64,000 nt of DNA. Source: Chalara sp. BL73 (Eukaryota; Ascomycota; Leotiomycetes; Helotiales). The notes under the pieces were generated by a model. That model made no database searches. It was not told the DNA's origin and saw only the letters and a program-made list of their open reading frames with translations. Location: positions 62,001 through 126,000 of the forward strand of contig CAKJVC010000143.1 of NCBI GenBank assembly GCA_918026815.1, given 5' to 3'. Positions 1 to 11,896 of the stretch are shown here, in pieces (positions within the stretch are counted from its first letter, which is position 1; each line of letters begins with the position of its first letter). The translations under genes were made by a program, and so were the position numbers.

Positions 1-340
1 TTCTAACACCGAGCGACGCATATCGATATCAGTCGCTGGATAAGACGGTTGTGACCCTGGATGTAGACTAATTGGATGAAATGAGAAGCTCAAAGCTATT
101 ACCATCCACTCTCAGTTGGGCATGTCGAGCTTTTGTAACATCATGATCTTGAGTACTTGTGATATTCAGCTTCCTCCCCACTTAGAAGTCAAGATGACTT
201 TATCCCTCCTACTTACTCCAGCCCTATTTCAACCAACGTTCTAGGTCCGAGTAGTTAAACCCTTTTTTGTGTAATCAATAATTGTCTTACCATCCTCCTT
301 ATTCAATCTGCCTTGCGGTCCCTAAAATAGAGCAAGAATG
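1..340. other. Intergenic, nothing recognised
   Basis: No reading frame or motif that I can support. It follows the 3' end of the chitinase relic that lies to its right on the minus strand. Confidence 0.5.
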
Positions 341-1300
341 TCAGTAAACGAATCCCCAAATCAAGTCTCTGCTTGAAAGATATGAAGGAAACACAGGACC
401 TACATCCCAGAAACTAACGCCCTCAAGATTTGGCAATTTCAAGGCCCTTACCCACCTCACGACGCCTTCCATCCCCTTCGGCGTCCTGATGCCCAGCGTA
501 TACGCGATGGGACCCGCCTCCCTGAACGCGGGCGCCCCAATATACAATCTTGGCTTTACCTCTATGCTACTTTCCAACAAAGTCTCACTCTAACCCTTGA
601 TGCTGTCATCAAAACCAGCACTCCCGATCTCGCACCCTGAGTTGTTGTAGAACTGCGCAGAGACGAAATCGCAGACCAGCAACATGGAGGTCGGATTTGA
701 GAGGTAGGGGAACGGGCATTATGGCGCGGAGGAGAGGTAATGCTTCTTGGATGTGCAGGAGGCGAAATAGGATATAAGGGTTTGTGCTAGGACCTCGTAG
801 TTAACCGGTTGTTTGTTTTCGTTGTCTGGATCATATTAGTACTGTCGATGATATCGCGTGGGCAGGTCGTGGTACCGATATCAAAGCCATCGACGTTCGT
901 CTTTCCAAACGGTCTCAACCCTATATCGATATTGCCCGGCGGCCCAAAAAGCTTCCAGAGCACGTCGCCGAACTGCCTTGCTTTCTGCGCTGTGGGGAAG
1001 GAAATGCCGCTTACTGCCCCGCCGATGCTCGACAGAACCTACTTTCCATACCGTTACTGACATGTCTCGATATATCCCGCCAGCTGCAGACAGCTTAATA
1101 GCCCTGGCGCTTTCTTCATCAGAGGCGTCTGACCACTACCAGCCGCACCAAAGTTGATCTGGGGATACTTTCCTTTGTATTCAGCTGCGATGAGAAAGGC
1201 GAGGATGACAATGTCAATGCTGGGGTCTGCGCACTGGGCGAGCAGGGTGGTCTGCCCTGTCACGGGTGGTAGACGGCAATGTTACGGGAGAGTTTGGGGT
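341..1300 (-). pseudogene. GH18 class III chitinase relic
   Basis: Degenerate copy of a fungal GH18 chitinase. On the minus strand one reads, in order, an N-terminal block with CADPSIDIVILAFL (about 1190-1240), a GGAVSGISFPTAQKA block (about 980-1025), the catalytic strand DGFDI-DNE rebuilt across an apparent 50-nt intron at 826-875, a SAQFYNNSGCEIG block near 630-660, and the last strand with LYIGAPAF and GVSFWDVGP (about 430-550). The catalytic DxxDxDxE motif survives, but the frame is interrupted by stops at 1260-1262, 1054-1056, 1039-1041, 719-721 and 590-592, and there is a frameshift near 1250. The CPFP and GWSE family positions show CAA to TAA and TGG to TAG changes. The signal peptide and true start are not recognisable. 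Family membership is clear; non-function is inferred from the stops. Confidence 0.8.
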
Positions 1301-2149
1301 CAAATGTGTATGGCTGGTCGAGAGATTGCGTTGATTGCAGTGCTACATTATTTGGAAATCGAACATTTCCTATGTTGTTAGTTGCCTGTGGTCTGAATGA
1401 GTGAAATGAGTGGTGAAAAGACTTATTTTCCTTAAGTGAGGGTAAACCTTAACCAACGCCTGCTGAGATGATAAGGAACGGGACTGTCTGCCAAATAAAA
1501 TGCATGACTTTCGAACTGACAGTAGAAGCCGGCGACCTTCGAAGGAAAAGTGTTGTTTGCTACCTAGTCTATATGACATCCTAATTGTCTAGGCGGCGAT
1601 ACACATTCCCACCTAGAGACGAATGATGACTTATAATGGCATTCTGAGCACTTGACCTGAAACAGAAAGGTATCGAACTCAGGATATCCCGTTCCACGGC
1701 TTACAATTTCGCGTGATATTAGCGGATTGAAGTGAGAAGTGAATGTTAAGGACTAATTTCTCCTGAACAAGAGATAGTTAAGCTTTTTTTTTGTCCACAA
1801 AACAAAACTGTCACCCAAAATTATGCAACGTGACGACCGTATACCCATACAGTAAAAATACTCTGAGGGTAAAAATTTTCGCCCTGGTCAGTTGAGTGAT
1901 ATTGTACAACGTATATAAGGGGCATCATAACAAGAAGTATATGCAGCGAAGTCTCCAGCAAGGCTACTAGCGACCCTGAGTTCCGCCCAGAAACGCCTGC
2001 CTGTATAGCCCCAACACCTACTGCGCCTAGAAATGCTTCTCGTTAAAGGAAATGAGAGAGATGACTATTAGTTGTGATCAGCAATTATTCCGTTTGGCTC
2101 TATCCTGTGATCCAGGAATAGGACAAGGATTATGTGCACTCACTCTTAT
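1301..2149. other. Intergenic, nothing recognised
   Basis: AT-rich spacer between the chitinase relic and the zinc-finger gene. It has several homopolymer runs and no supported gene. A tRNA-like T-arm near 1668 was examined and rejected. Confidence 0.4.
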
Positions 2150-3129
2150 TTAGCCCATGTGAGCTTGTGGCATACCCGCATTTGGCACCTGTGGCATACT
2201 CTGCATGGTGCTTCTGTGTAGCTCCACCAGTCCTTGATTCTGCTGGAGCTCACGTATCTGCTGCTGCATGAATTCTGTTTGTCTCCGTAACTCTTCGTTC
2301 TCAGCCTTCAACCGCTTAAACTCTTCTCGAATATCTGGTTCGCCACCTCGAGTGGTAGGGCGCTTCCTTTTCTGGCCAGGCACCGTCTTGTCCTCCTCGT
2401 CCTCCGTGCCTTCAACATCTGGTGCTACATTATCTGTGTGAACTCTGCGTAGATGCTCGTTCAGGTTTTCCTGACGCGAGAAGCCCTTGCCGCTGTGACG
2501 CTTGCAATTGATATGAGGACAGTTGAGCTGTTTTCTTGGGCCACCATGCTTTCCGTGTACTTCTCTTTCATGTCGCAGTAGCCCGCCAGAATATGTGAAA
2601 CCCGGTAACTTCCCGCAGCCTTCATGCTGGCATTTGTAAGGTCGGTCGTGCTTGTCCCTAGATTATAGTTAGCACCAAATCCACATAGAGACATGATAGA
2701 TATCACTCACATATGTTTGCTCCACTCGCATTTTCGGCCAAACTCTCTGATCTCTTCCTGACAACCCTCAAATGTGCATATGTACCGACCGTTATCTCCC
2801 TTTGTGGGCCGCCTCTCTGGCTTTGCAAAACCCATACTTTGTAGCTTGCTTCGACCAGGACTCGGCGCGTCAGGTTCGTGATTTGCTAGATTCTGTAGAT
2901 TCTCTATATCTTCCACCCCGGGTTCCGCCAAGTTCTCGAACTTTTGTGTATGATACGGATCATCGGTCATTCCTGCAAGCGGTGGGGATGGGTAGCGATT
3001 TTGTTCGGGCACCTGCACGTTCTGAAGAGCCTGGATACTATCATGTTCTTGCGGATCCTCATACATCATGACGGGGTAGCGGGATTCCGCCATATGGCCG
3101 TTGGTAGAGGAATCGTAGGAGAGCGACAT
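2150..3129 (-). CDS. C2H2 zinc-finger transcription factor
   Basis: Two exons, 3129-2711 and 2657-2150, around a 53-nt intron (2658-2710, GTGAGT donor, GCTAAC branch, CTAG acceptor). They give about 308 aa. Three C2H2-type fingers lie in the middle: CTFEGC...HMDKH (the junction splits the Met codon), CQHEGC...HEREVH, and CPHINC...HLRRVH. A basic KRKRP stretch follows, then a C-terminal leucine/glutamate heptad region (about residues 245-285) likely to form a coiled coil. The protein is probably a nuclear DNA-binding regulator, with targets unknown. The start is uncertain: ATG at 3129 is the first clear one, but an open frame continues upstream through a possible 5' intron (donor near 3397, acceptor near 3269), so the real protein may be longer. 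Confidence 0.8.
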
Positions 3130-5803
3130 GATGCCGTTTTGTGCCGGAGTGGTACTCGGCGTGGAAATCGGATAAAAAGGGACGGGAGTGCTGTAGTAGT
3201 TGAAGACGCGATGCGTAGTAGGGCCTGGGTTGCTTATGAAGTGTGATGGGTGGCCAGAAAACCCAGGCTGAAGCAAAAATGAGGTTAGCGCGCTGTATGT
3301 TTTAGGAAAGGCGCAAACGCCACAATACGGCAAAGCCACATCTCCCACCGAGCCGTTTGACAGTGCACGAATGATGGTCGAGTCACTCCTACTCACCTGA
3401 AATTCCTCACCGAAGCTCCGTTCATGCAAATGTACTTGTCCTTCAGCTGTTCCTGCATTATATCTTATCTTCGCGTTGGAGAAAGACGGAGCTGCTATAT
3501 ATGTCAGTCACATGCTGCCTGATTTCTGGATAGTTAGGTACCTGGTGAGTCACTTGCGAAGGGGGTATTACGATAGTCCCGAGGCGCAGTTGCCTGGGAC
3601 AATTCTCGCTGTGGTTGTTGGGGCATCCTGTGTGCCTCGACTCGGCTCTGGTCACACGGTAGGGTGTCGTCCTGTTGATGTTCTGTTTTTATTGTTGGCT
3701 GTTGTTTGCCTAAGTATTATTGAATTAGCCTGGCTAGATGTGAAGCCCCAGGATCGTCATCATCGCTGGGGCATATTCGGTAGCGCCTAATGAGAGTAGT
3801 TTGTTGTTCGTAACAAAAGCAGGTGTGAATGGAAAGAACAGAGGTGTATCGTTTGATTGAAGGGGAACGATTGTTTCGGCGCGATAGAAATTGTGCCGGA
3901 ACTGACTTTTTGTTGCTGCCACGACTGCTGCACGACCCAGTTGAAGGTCCGAGAGAAAGTTGTTGCAGCGTGCAGTAGAAGAACAAAAGTGAGGCACTCC
4001 TCGGCCAATTCAATCAAGGTAGGAAATAAGTACCGATATCATCTTTATCGTGCCCGGGGTGAATGAGATGCAGCTGGTTGTCTATCGAAGCAGAGATAAG
4101 GCTGTGAATTTTCACTTCATGTAGAACAGAGTCTCCGTTATAGTAGCCTCAATGACAAACAACGCGTTCTCAGCTGAGTTTTTACTTTCTCAAAATGCTT
4201 TGCTTCACTCGAGCAAGGCTAATAAGTCGAGTTGGATCCAATCAACTGTCCATAGAAGGAGAGGCACCCTTACCGGCATCATTGTTGGGCCTTGGGAAAC
4301 AACAGACGCATCCTGTGCTCGAACTTTGATGAAAGTGCTGATGGCTTCGAAGTTGGGTTTGGTAGGAAGGCTGAGAAGCGCTCCGAGGTATGCGGAAAGG
4401 CGCTGCCATCTTAAACGTGAACTATGCTCCGTCTGGTAGGGTATAAAAACGTTCGATCAGTCCATGGCCACCTCGAGAAGTGTACTCAAGATCGCCTCTG
4501 GAGATTTCACAACCACCAGCCTGAGAAATGAGAAGATCGAATGGGCACCCTCTGGTCTTCTATCGAAATTCAATGTCAATCAGAAAAGAGGTGTACAAGC
4601 ACACTGGGCTTGGGATTCTCTAAGAGTCTGAAATTGGTGAAACTCAGGCATATTGCATTCCAAAGAGCTATGGTTTAGAAGACTGAATAATACCGTAAAC
4701 TACATTCTGTATTAGCCTCGATTTCCTTGTAAATCCTATCTGCCTCAATTCGAAACACAGTTTTCCTAAATTCATGTCAAAGCATCAAGAATACAAAATA
4801 AGGAATTCGCCTTGTGGACAACAAGAGTGTGTGGAGCAGAGGGTGTCTAAAAGATGTTCTTGGCTACTTACGTATCATCTAGTAACGCCGATTGAAGTTC
4901 AAAGACGGTACGTGGAGTCTGGTTTGCAGTATTTTTAGACTCGGTCCCCGTCCTTTCTCTTGTGTAACGAAGTCTAGAAAGTTCCAGAGAAGCAAAAGTA
5001 AGAAATCCCACTCACCATGGTGTCGGCAATTGCTGACTATAATAAATTTTCCAACAGCCATCACACTTTTCTCCTACCCCCACAACCCCGGGGACAACAA
5101 CGAAACCTGCGTCACTCGGAAGCTCAGTCTTACCGCAACCATCACGAATATCCTTCTCATTCATAGGTCACCCTTCGCCGAAAGAGGTAGCCATTCGCTC
5201 AAGAAACGGTGTGAGATCGTGCGGGCCAAAAGTATCGCGTCCCTGCAATATGCAGCCTTATGGACCTTGCAGCTAGTCGGCCGGAAGTCACCCTGATAAT
5301 TGACGAATGGGGGCGATGACGAGCGTTGCACCGCCTCGGGATGGAGACAAGTTAAGGTAGGATGTCAGACTGAGGATGTATTGCAAATTAAGAGGGTGGG
5401 ATCGGAAATCAGGCATCAGCTCAAAGCCTGGTTATGATGGCATCAATAAGTTTTGCCTTACTATTGCCTTACTTAAATGACTTGATAAGGTCATTGATCA
5501 CTCCCTGAAAGACATTCTAGATTGATGGCCGTCTACTTCTGTTTATGCGAACGAAACAATTCAAGTTCCGAAGGAAACTTAAGAATCAAATTGGCACTAT
5601 AGAGAGTGTTGACGAATATTTCGTCATTTTTTCCTTAGGGACAGTTAACTGAAAATAATAGATGCGACTTCACATACTCGGGGTCGGACAAGAAACTGTT
5701 GGGGGCGTGTAGGCTGTGGCAACCATCTACGCTTCTAAAAGTCATCAGGATAACTGATGATGGAAATCGTTCTATACATTCATCAATAGCTTACATCATG
5801 AGC
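3130..5803. other. Long intergenic region, no supported gene
   Basis: The first 300-400 nt probably hold the 5' leader and promoter of the zinc-finger gene. The rest has only short overlapping frames on both strands without family resemblance or splice-supported extension. I see no repeat or mobile element. Confidence 0.4.
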
Positions 5804-7588
5804 CTATACCTCAAATATTTCTCCAATACCTTCTCCGCCACCCTTTCTACCCTCCACAAGATCCAATCGCCATCCTTCCCAGTCTTTCAAGCCTCGTTTG
5901 ATCTCCTTAACTCTCTCAAGGCGTCTCTTCGCTTCCTCCTCCTGGGCTAGTCTAAAGGCATCTTCATCAAATTCCATATCATCGTCATCATCCAATAGAC
6001 CATCATCGTTGCCAGCGTTTGCCCCTGTAATAGCATTAAATCCGCTGGCGAAGAAGTCACCTAGACCTTTTCCACCGTGAGCATGGCCCTTCCTCCCGTT
6101 GGGGGACAAACTTCCAAGGTCGACATCAGTAAAGCCGACGCCTCCTTCGTCACCCTCGAGCTCTCTCCTACGATCGCGCCAAACGCCCCGCCGAAGCTCA
6201 TGCACTTCTGTCTCTAGGTCACGGATTGTTTTCTCCAACCTTTGCCGGTCTTCATCTTCAAGCTCATCAACTCCTTCATCATCAATACCCTGGGCTTCGC
6301 GCTTCTTGGCCCTTTCTTTTTCCTCCCTCAGTCGAAGATTTTCATTCTCAATACTAGCAAGTCGAGTTCTTAGTTCCGCAGCATCCTTTTCTGCCTTTTC
6401 ACGTTCACGCTTTAGTGCCTGAGATCGAGAATCGTGTTCTTTGTGAAGTGTTGTCAAAGTTGCGGTCTTTTTTTCCAAAATGTCAATCTTCTTCTCAAGT
6501 TCCTGAATGTGGGAATTCGCCGCACCCGCCTCTCTTTCCAGAGTCCGCAGCTTGGTTTCCGCTGAGGTCCGCTCACTGCCTTCCTTGATTGCTTTCTCGG
6601 TTGTGCGCTGGAGGTTCTTCTTTATATCACCTAGCTCGCGTTGCGCAGTGGCAGCAGAACGCTCACTACGCTGTAATTTTTCTTCAAGGGCTGTGATCTG
6701 CTCCTTTTCCACAGACGATCCAGAAGCTACGCGTTCCATCTGTGCCCGTAGATTCGATATTTCAAATTCCATAGACTCAATGGTAGAATCCTTTGATGCC
6801 AAAGCAGCCTCTAAATCTGACGGCGCATTTCCAGACATAGAAGGGGATGAGCCATGTCGCCTAGTTGTCTGTGCTTGGAGCTGAGTGTTTTGGCGTTGAA
6901 GCGCAGCCAGCTCTGTTTTCTGGGTAATATTGTTAGCAATGGTAGCGGTAGATATATATTGGCATACTGACCAGCTTTTCTAGCTCTGCAGATGAGTTAT
7001 TGGATGGAGCTGGTGCTCGTGTAGCAACAGGCGTTTCTACTTCCCGCAAATCTTCGAGCTCGTCTTCTGCACGTTTCCACCGTTTCTCTGCATCACTCAA
7101 CTCCTTTGCTAACCTCTTATTTTCCTTCTCCAGCTCGTCGATTTTAATAGCTTGCTTCTGGTAGATGGCCGGGGCTGTATCCCCGTCTGGAAATCCATAG
7201 CCAGGAGAGGGCAGCCCTCCAAGAGACTGTCGAAAGGAGGAAGACCGCATCCGAGATTGTTGCGCTGTTGATGGGGTCTTGGAGAGCTCTGATACCTTAT
7301 CCTCAGCATCCTGATCTGGTTCTTCTCGTGCTGAGCTTTCCACAGCGGCTTCTGGCTGCGCTGGCTCATCCTCAACTTCTGGCTTTTCCTCAGCTTGCGG
7401 GCTTGTAGATGGCTCAGGCTTTTCCTCTTTCTTTGGCCCAGCCTTCTTCTTTTTCTTCATCTGCTCGACCTGCAAATGAATCACCTGTCAGCTTCTTGTT
7501 CCTAGCCAATGCCCTACACAAATAAACATACCCTTTTCTTAGCCGCAGCAAGCTTTTCTGCTTTTGCTCTTTCCTCTGCGTCTGCCAT
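5804..7588 (-). CDS. Long coiled-coil protein, golgin-like
   Basis: Three exons: 7588-7532, 7469-6972 and 6919-5804. The introns are 7470-7531 (62 nt) and 6920-6971 (52 nt, GCTAAC branch), and the product is 556 aa. The start MADAEERAKAEKLAAAKKR is fixed by the first intron, which joins it to VEQMKKKKKAG. A charged, Pro/Glu-rich segment (residues about 30-90) and a Ser-rich patch follow. Then come nearly continuous heptads from about residue 120 to 400, an acidic patch (LLDDDDDMEFDEDAF) and a basic C-terminus. No enzyme motif or membrane segment is visible. This architecture resembles fungal coiled-coil proteins annotated as M-protein-repeat or golgin-type tethers. A vesicle-tether role is inference from architecture only, and myosin-like or cytoskeletal proteins look similar. 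Confidence 0.8.
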
Positions 7589-7825
7589 GATGCTAAATTG
7601 AAGACTGAACCAGCTATGGAAGAGCTAGTGTCTCCTTGTAAGAAAGTTGCTAGTAGAACGGATGAATGCGCGATTGGTGATGCACAGGACAGATGCGCCA
7701 AGCCACAAACATTACGGAAGCACGGAGCTTGTGTCTAGCTCCCGCCAATAGTGGCAGGGGTCCAAAATGCACAGCTCGATTTGCAAACCAGAGTTTGTGT
7801 TAAGAAGCACAAATACTCTCCGAAA
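7589..7825. promoter_or_regulatory. Shared divergent upstream region
   Basis: The 237-nt gap between the divergent starts of the coiled-coil gene (7588, minus) and the orphan ORF (7826, plus) must hold both promoters if the orphan is real. I see no clear TATA box. Confidence 0.3.
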
Positions 7826-8446
7826 ATGGCAAATAACTCGTCTTCAAAGCCACAAAACCAGGTTTCATTTCACCTCTCTGATCGCGCTCTCACCCCAATT
7901 ATCTCCTTCACGCGATCCGAAGCTCAGTCAAGTGCATCTCCATCAGAGTCAGAGCAAGCTCTATCTGCGCTCACAACGGCCGCCATAACAGTATTTGATT
8001 CGTCCTCCCGCCTAGGCTTGGGACTTCCTCAGCGAGTGATGGTGGAGACGAAGTCGCGAGGACCTGTACTTTTGCATTCATATTTGAACCCTCAATCTTC
8101 ACACGCACATTTGGAGACTGGCAAGGACAAAGGAATAGTAGAACAAACACGAGATGAATTGAGGCCATTGAGCGCTGGCACGGATAGTAGTGCTACTGCG
8201 GCTGATGGTGATGAGATGACAGTCAATGGAATTGCGGGTAGGCCTAGAGAGGAGGCAGAATATGGAAAGGAGCGAGGGACCGCTGGACCGCAGCCACCTT
8301 TGCTCATTGCAAGTGTTGTTGCGGCGACAGCACAGCATGCAGGGGAAGCTAGAGTAGCAGCAGCAAAGCTCGAGAGAGTCGGAAAGGAATTTCAGCGGGA
8401 GTTTGTGGAAGGAAGTCAAATTGAGAATGCTGGCGAGGATGGTTGA
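7826..8446 (+). CDS. Uncharacterised 206-aa protein
   Basis: Single-exon frame. I chose ATG at 7826 (MANNSSSKPQNQVSFHLSD) over an in-frame ATG at 7751, which lies closer to the divergent neighbour. Residues about 20-90 look ordered: a run of small hydrophobics (ALSALTTAAITVFDSSSRLG) is followed by LPQRVMVETKSRGPVLLHSY. This faintly recalls the helix-strand-strand end of small roadblock/LAMTOR5-like proteins, where a V-x-E strand is followed by a GxxLLxxY strand. The second half is low in order, then ends in an Ala-rich helix (residues about 165-195). I do not recognise the family with certainty. Length, codon use and divergent placement suggest a real gene. Confidence 0.5.
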   Translation: MANNSSSKPQNQVSFHLSDRALTPIISFTRSEAQSSASPSESEQALSALTTAAITVFDSSSRLGLGLPQRVMVETKSRGPVLLHSYLNPQSSHAHLETGKDKGIVEQTRDELRPLSAGTDSSATAADGDEMTVNGIAGRPREEAEYGKERGTAGPQPPLLIASVVAATAQHAGEARVAAAKLERVGKEFQREFVEGSQIENAGEDG

Positions 8447-9098
8447 CATGGATCGCCGAAACCAGTAGGCGTGAGACTTGCCAGAGGTTGAACGCCAACG
8501 TTCAGAACCACATTAAAATGCTTAGAACATGGGTTCTCGATTTACCAGCCAGACACCGGACGACGCATAGACCAAAGGCATAATGAATGTTGGATATGCC
8601 CTCGGGTCAATCAGCCATGATTACGGAGACTGTATGGGCAAATCGACTCCAACCGAGGCGACAGAGAACCCCGGAGGCTTCGAAGGATTCTAATGTCACT
8701 CTGAGATATAAGAGGAGATATACTATTGCACATTATGCTATAATCTTGGGCGACTAACGCGCACGCCACGTCTGAGCTTAAAATGTACTATTACACTACA
8801 AGATACTAGTTCACATTTGACCTCATGTTCTGTGACAGTAGAATAAGGACAAGATGCGTGACTTCTCATGTTCTCAATTGCCAGTACAGCCATATCACAA
8901 GCGGCTCGGTCGCTGCAATCCGCTCTCCGCTTGTCTACTTGAGATCTCACTAGTTTTAATTTATTTTGCTGTCTTACTCCTCTCAAACAACAAGGCGAAA
9001 ACTCTTCATTTGATCACTCGCAAGTCTAGTTATATTCCTAATTTACTCGAAATTTGCTATGACGCCAAGAACTTTTACCCATATCATCCGACAACCGC
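8447..9098. other. Intergenic, nothing recognised
   Basis: Spacer between the convergent 3' ends of the orphan ORF and transketolase. It probably contains both 3' UTRs. No other feature is supported. Confidence 0.4.
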
Positions 9099-11896
9099 TC
9101 AAATTAGTTGTTGAAAGGCACGTTTGAGAGGTGAGCGGATGTTTGGAACATCTTTCCAGAAGTCGACTGTTGCTACAGCTCGCTTGCTGATGCCCTCAGG
9201 TGTAAATTCAAACTTCTATACCGGGGTCAGTATTCTTTCGAAATGCTTTGAAGGGTTGCATACCTTGTAAACATCCTTATAGGCACCGCTGGCACCAAAC
9301 CGGTTAAGGCCGAATTGTTCGTGCGTGTACCGCTCCCAACCGATAGTCGACATAACCTCAACGGACAGGGATGGAATACCGTCTGGCAAGACACTGAGTC
9401 TATACTCCTTGCTTTGAGCATCGAATACCTCGAAGCAGGGAATTGATACGACACGGGCAGTCAAGTTGTGGTTCTCCTTTAAGTACTGTTAAATGAATAA
9501 GTCAGTAGCTATCTCTTCTGAAGGACGTTAAAGAACGAATAAGAGACGGTATTTTGCTTGCGAGACGACCTCGCAATAGAGTTATTCAACTAGCCGGCGT
9601 GATCGTGCTAAAGCACCACACTCTTACAACATCCCTAAGAGAGATTTGAGCTGCATTCTAGGCTTACCTTTACTGCATCAACACAGATTCCGACCTCAGA
9701 TCCAGTGGAGACAAGAGTGATATCTGCCTTCTCAGCTTCATGAACGACGTAACCACCCTTGATAGCATTTTGGATGGTTGAGTTCTCAAGCTGTGGGAGA
9801 TTCTGGCGAGAGAGAGCAATGATGCTAGGAGTGTGCTTAGAGGTCAGAGCAATGTAATATGCTGCGCTGGTCTCATTTCCGTCGGCAGGGCGCCAAACCA
9901 TACAGTTGGGTAGAGCTCTGAAATGAGCAAGGGTCTCAATAGGTTGGTGGGTAGGACCATCTTCGCCGAGCCCAATTGAATCGTGAGTTGCGACCCAAAT
10001 GACACGAACTTGAGATAAAGCAGAGAGACGGACGGCTCCAGCGGCGTATGAAACGAAGTTCAAGAACGTACCACCATACGGTATGACAGTTCCGTATGCA
10101 GCGAGACCGTTCATAATGGCCCCCATAGCGTGCTCACGTACACCATATCGAATGTAACGTCCAGACCAGTCTCCGATGCCCAAAGAAGGCGGTTGGAAGT
10201 CAACAGCTTCCTTCCATCCTACGCATTACACTGTCAGCAAGGGTGGCCCTCCGTGGACTAGGAACTGCTTCTGCTGAAGAGAATAGGTTGGGAATGTGAA
10301 ATGGTAGCAAGGCACTTACTCGTCAAATTGGAGCCAGTCAAGTCAGCTGAGCCACCAACGAGCTCTGGAATGACATCGTGGATCTTTTGAAGAACAATTT
10401 CAGAAAGTTTACGAGATGCAACAGCACCATCTGATGGTGAGTATGTTGGTAGCCTCTTCTCCCAGCCTTCAGGGAGTTCTCCGGCAAGACGGCGCTTGAG
10501 ATCAGCTCCCTCAGAATTAAATTGTTGGCCGTACTTCTCGACCAACTGCTCCCACTCTTTCTCGAGAGCCGCGCCTTCAGCGCCCTTCTTGTTGTAAAGA
10601 TCATATACCTCTTGGGGTACAACAAAAGACTTCTCAGGATCAAAGCCAAATTTGGTCTTCAGCTGCTTGATATCGTCGGCCTTCAAAGGAGAGCCGTGGA
10701 CGCTGTGGGTACCCTCAAGCTTTGACCCGAAACCAATTGTAGTTCTGAGCTTGATCAATGACGGCTTATCCTTCACGGCTTGACACTTCTTGATGGCGGC
10801 CTCGATAGCCTCGAGGTTAGTGTCTCCATCTTCCACGATTTCGGTGTGCCAACCATACGACTTGAAACGTGCAACGACGTCCTCAGTGAACGCGCAGTTA
10901 GTGTCTCCGTCGATGGAAATATGGTTGTCATCATAAATCGCAATGAGATTTCCCAATTGCAAATGCCCGGCGAGCGATGCGGCCTCGCTGGCAACACCCT
11001 CCATCATACAACCATCACCCAAAAATGTATACGTATAGTTGTTAATGAGTTCAAATCCAGGCTTGTTAAACTCGGCAGATGCATGATGTTGAGCAATCGC
11101 AAGGCCCACGGCATTAGAGAAACCTTGTCCTAGAGGCCCGGTGGTAACCTCAATACCATCTGTATCGTGTGCTTCGGGATGGCCGGGAGTGATACTGTCT
11201 ACTGTCTAATGACATCAATTAGTGCCTGGTAATGGAAATTGCGAAAATACTTACTCGAAATGCCTTAAGATCGTCCAATGTGATTTTATATCCCGCAAGA
11301 TGCAGGAGAGCATATTGGAGCATGCAGCCGTGACCGTTGCTGGCAAAAGTTTTAGTATCATCTCTCAAACAGGACAACTAGTAATTGGGGCTTTTGGCAT
11401 GCTCTTGGAAGATACTTCCGATCTATCCAGAGAATCTGATCTGCGCAGTGTTGTAGTATTCATGACTTTTGGTGACATGACAGCACGCTGTGATATTTTC
11501 AGAAGGATCAAGGAAATTGAAGGTCAGAGATAAGTGACAACACAGGTGCTTACGAGAGAACAAATCTATCACGGTTGATCCATTTTGAGTTTTTTGGGTT
11601 GTAGTTTAGGATCTTGTTGAAGAGAACATGGGCAACCGGGGCCATTCCCCTACATAGTTGTCAATATAAAGTCTTCTCAAGCCTCTTCAAAGTCTCTGTT
11701 GATTGTGTATACTTACATAGGCGCACCGGGATGGCCGGAGTTGGACTTGAAAGTAGCATCGACCTGTAGACCGCTATCAGCCAAATGAAGCTTTTCGAGA
11801 GTGTTGAGGGCGGGGCAGATGAGAGCAGACGAAGAGACATACAGCCAGCACTCGAATGGTGTTGATTGCCAATTGATCAACGTCGGTGTAACCCAT
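9099..11896 (-). CDS. TKL1: Transketolase
   Basis: Thiamine-diphosphate enzyme of the non-oxidative pentose phosphate pathway. It moves two-carbon units between ketose and aldose phosphates in the cytosol. Eight exons (11896-11843, 11763-11717, 11649-11554, 11339-11255, 11205-10320, 10218-9668, 9485-9264, 9215-9099) join in frame to 685 aa, the usual length. Visible motifs are [14 protein letters not shown] near residue 25, [18 protein letters not shown], the ThDP/metal motif [19 protein letters not shown], and [13 protein letters not shown]. The pyrimidine-domain block [19 protein letters not shown] carries the catalytic Glu, and [19 protein letters not shown] is also present. The C-terminal domain ends KRAFQQLI. 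Introns are 48-182 nt except intron 3 (11340-11553, 214 nt). The start ATG follows from the conserved [17 protein letters not shown] leader. No defect is seen. Confidence 0.97.

Noticed and set aside
826..900. Apparent loss of the catalytic Glu in the chitinase relic (DGFDIG followed by unrelated residues)
   Set aside because: A 50-nt intron with donor, ACTAAT branch and CAG acceptor at 826-875 restores DGFDIDNEN, so the catalytic residue itself is not lost.
1655..1720. tRNA-like T-arm (TATCGAACTC) on the minus strand
   Set aside because: The stem does not pair over five bases, and no acceptor or anticodon arms fit around it.
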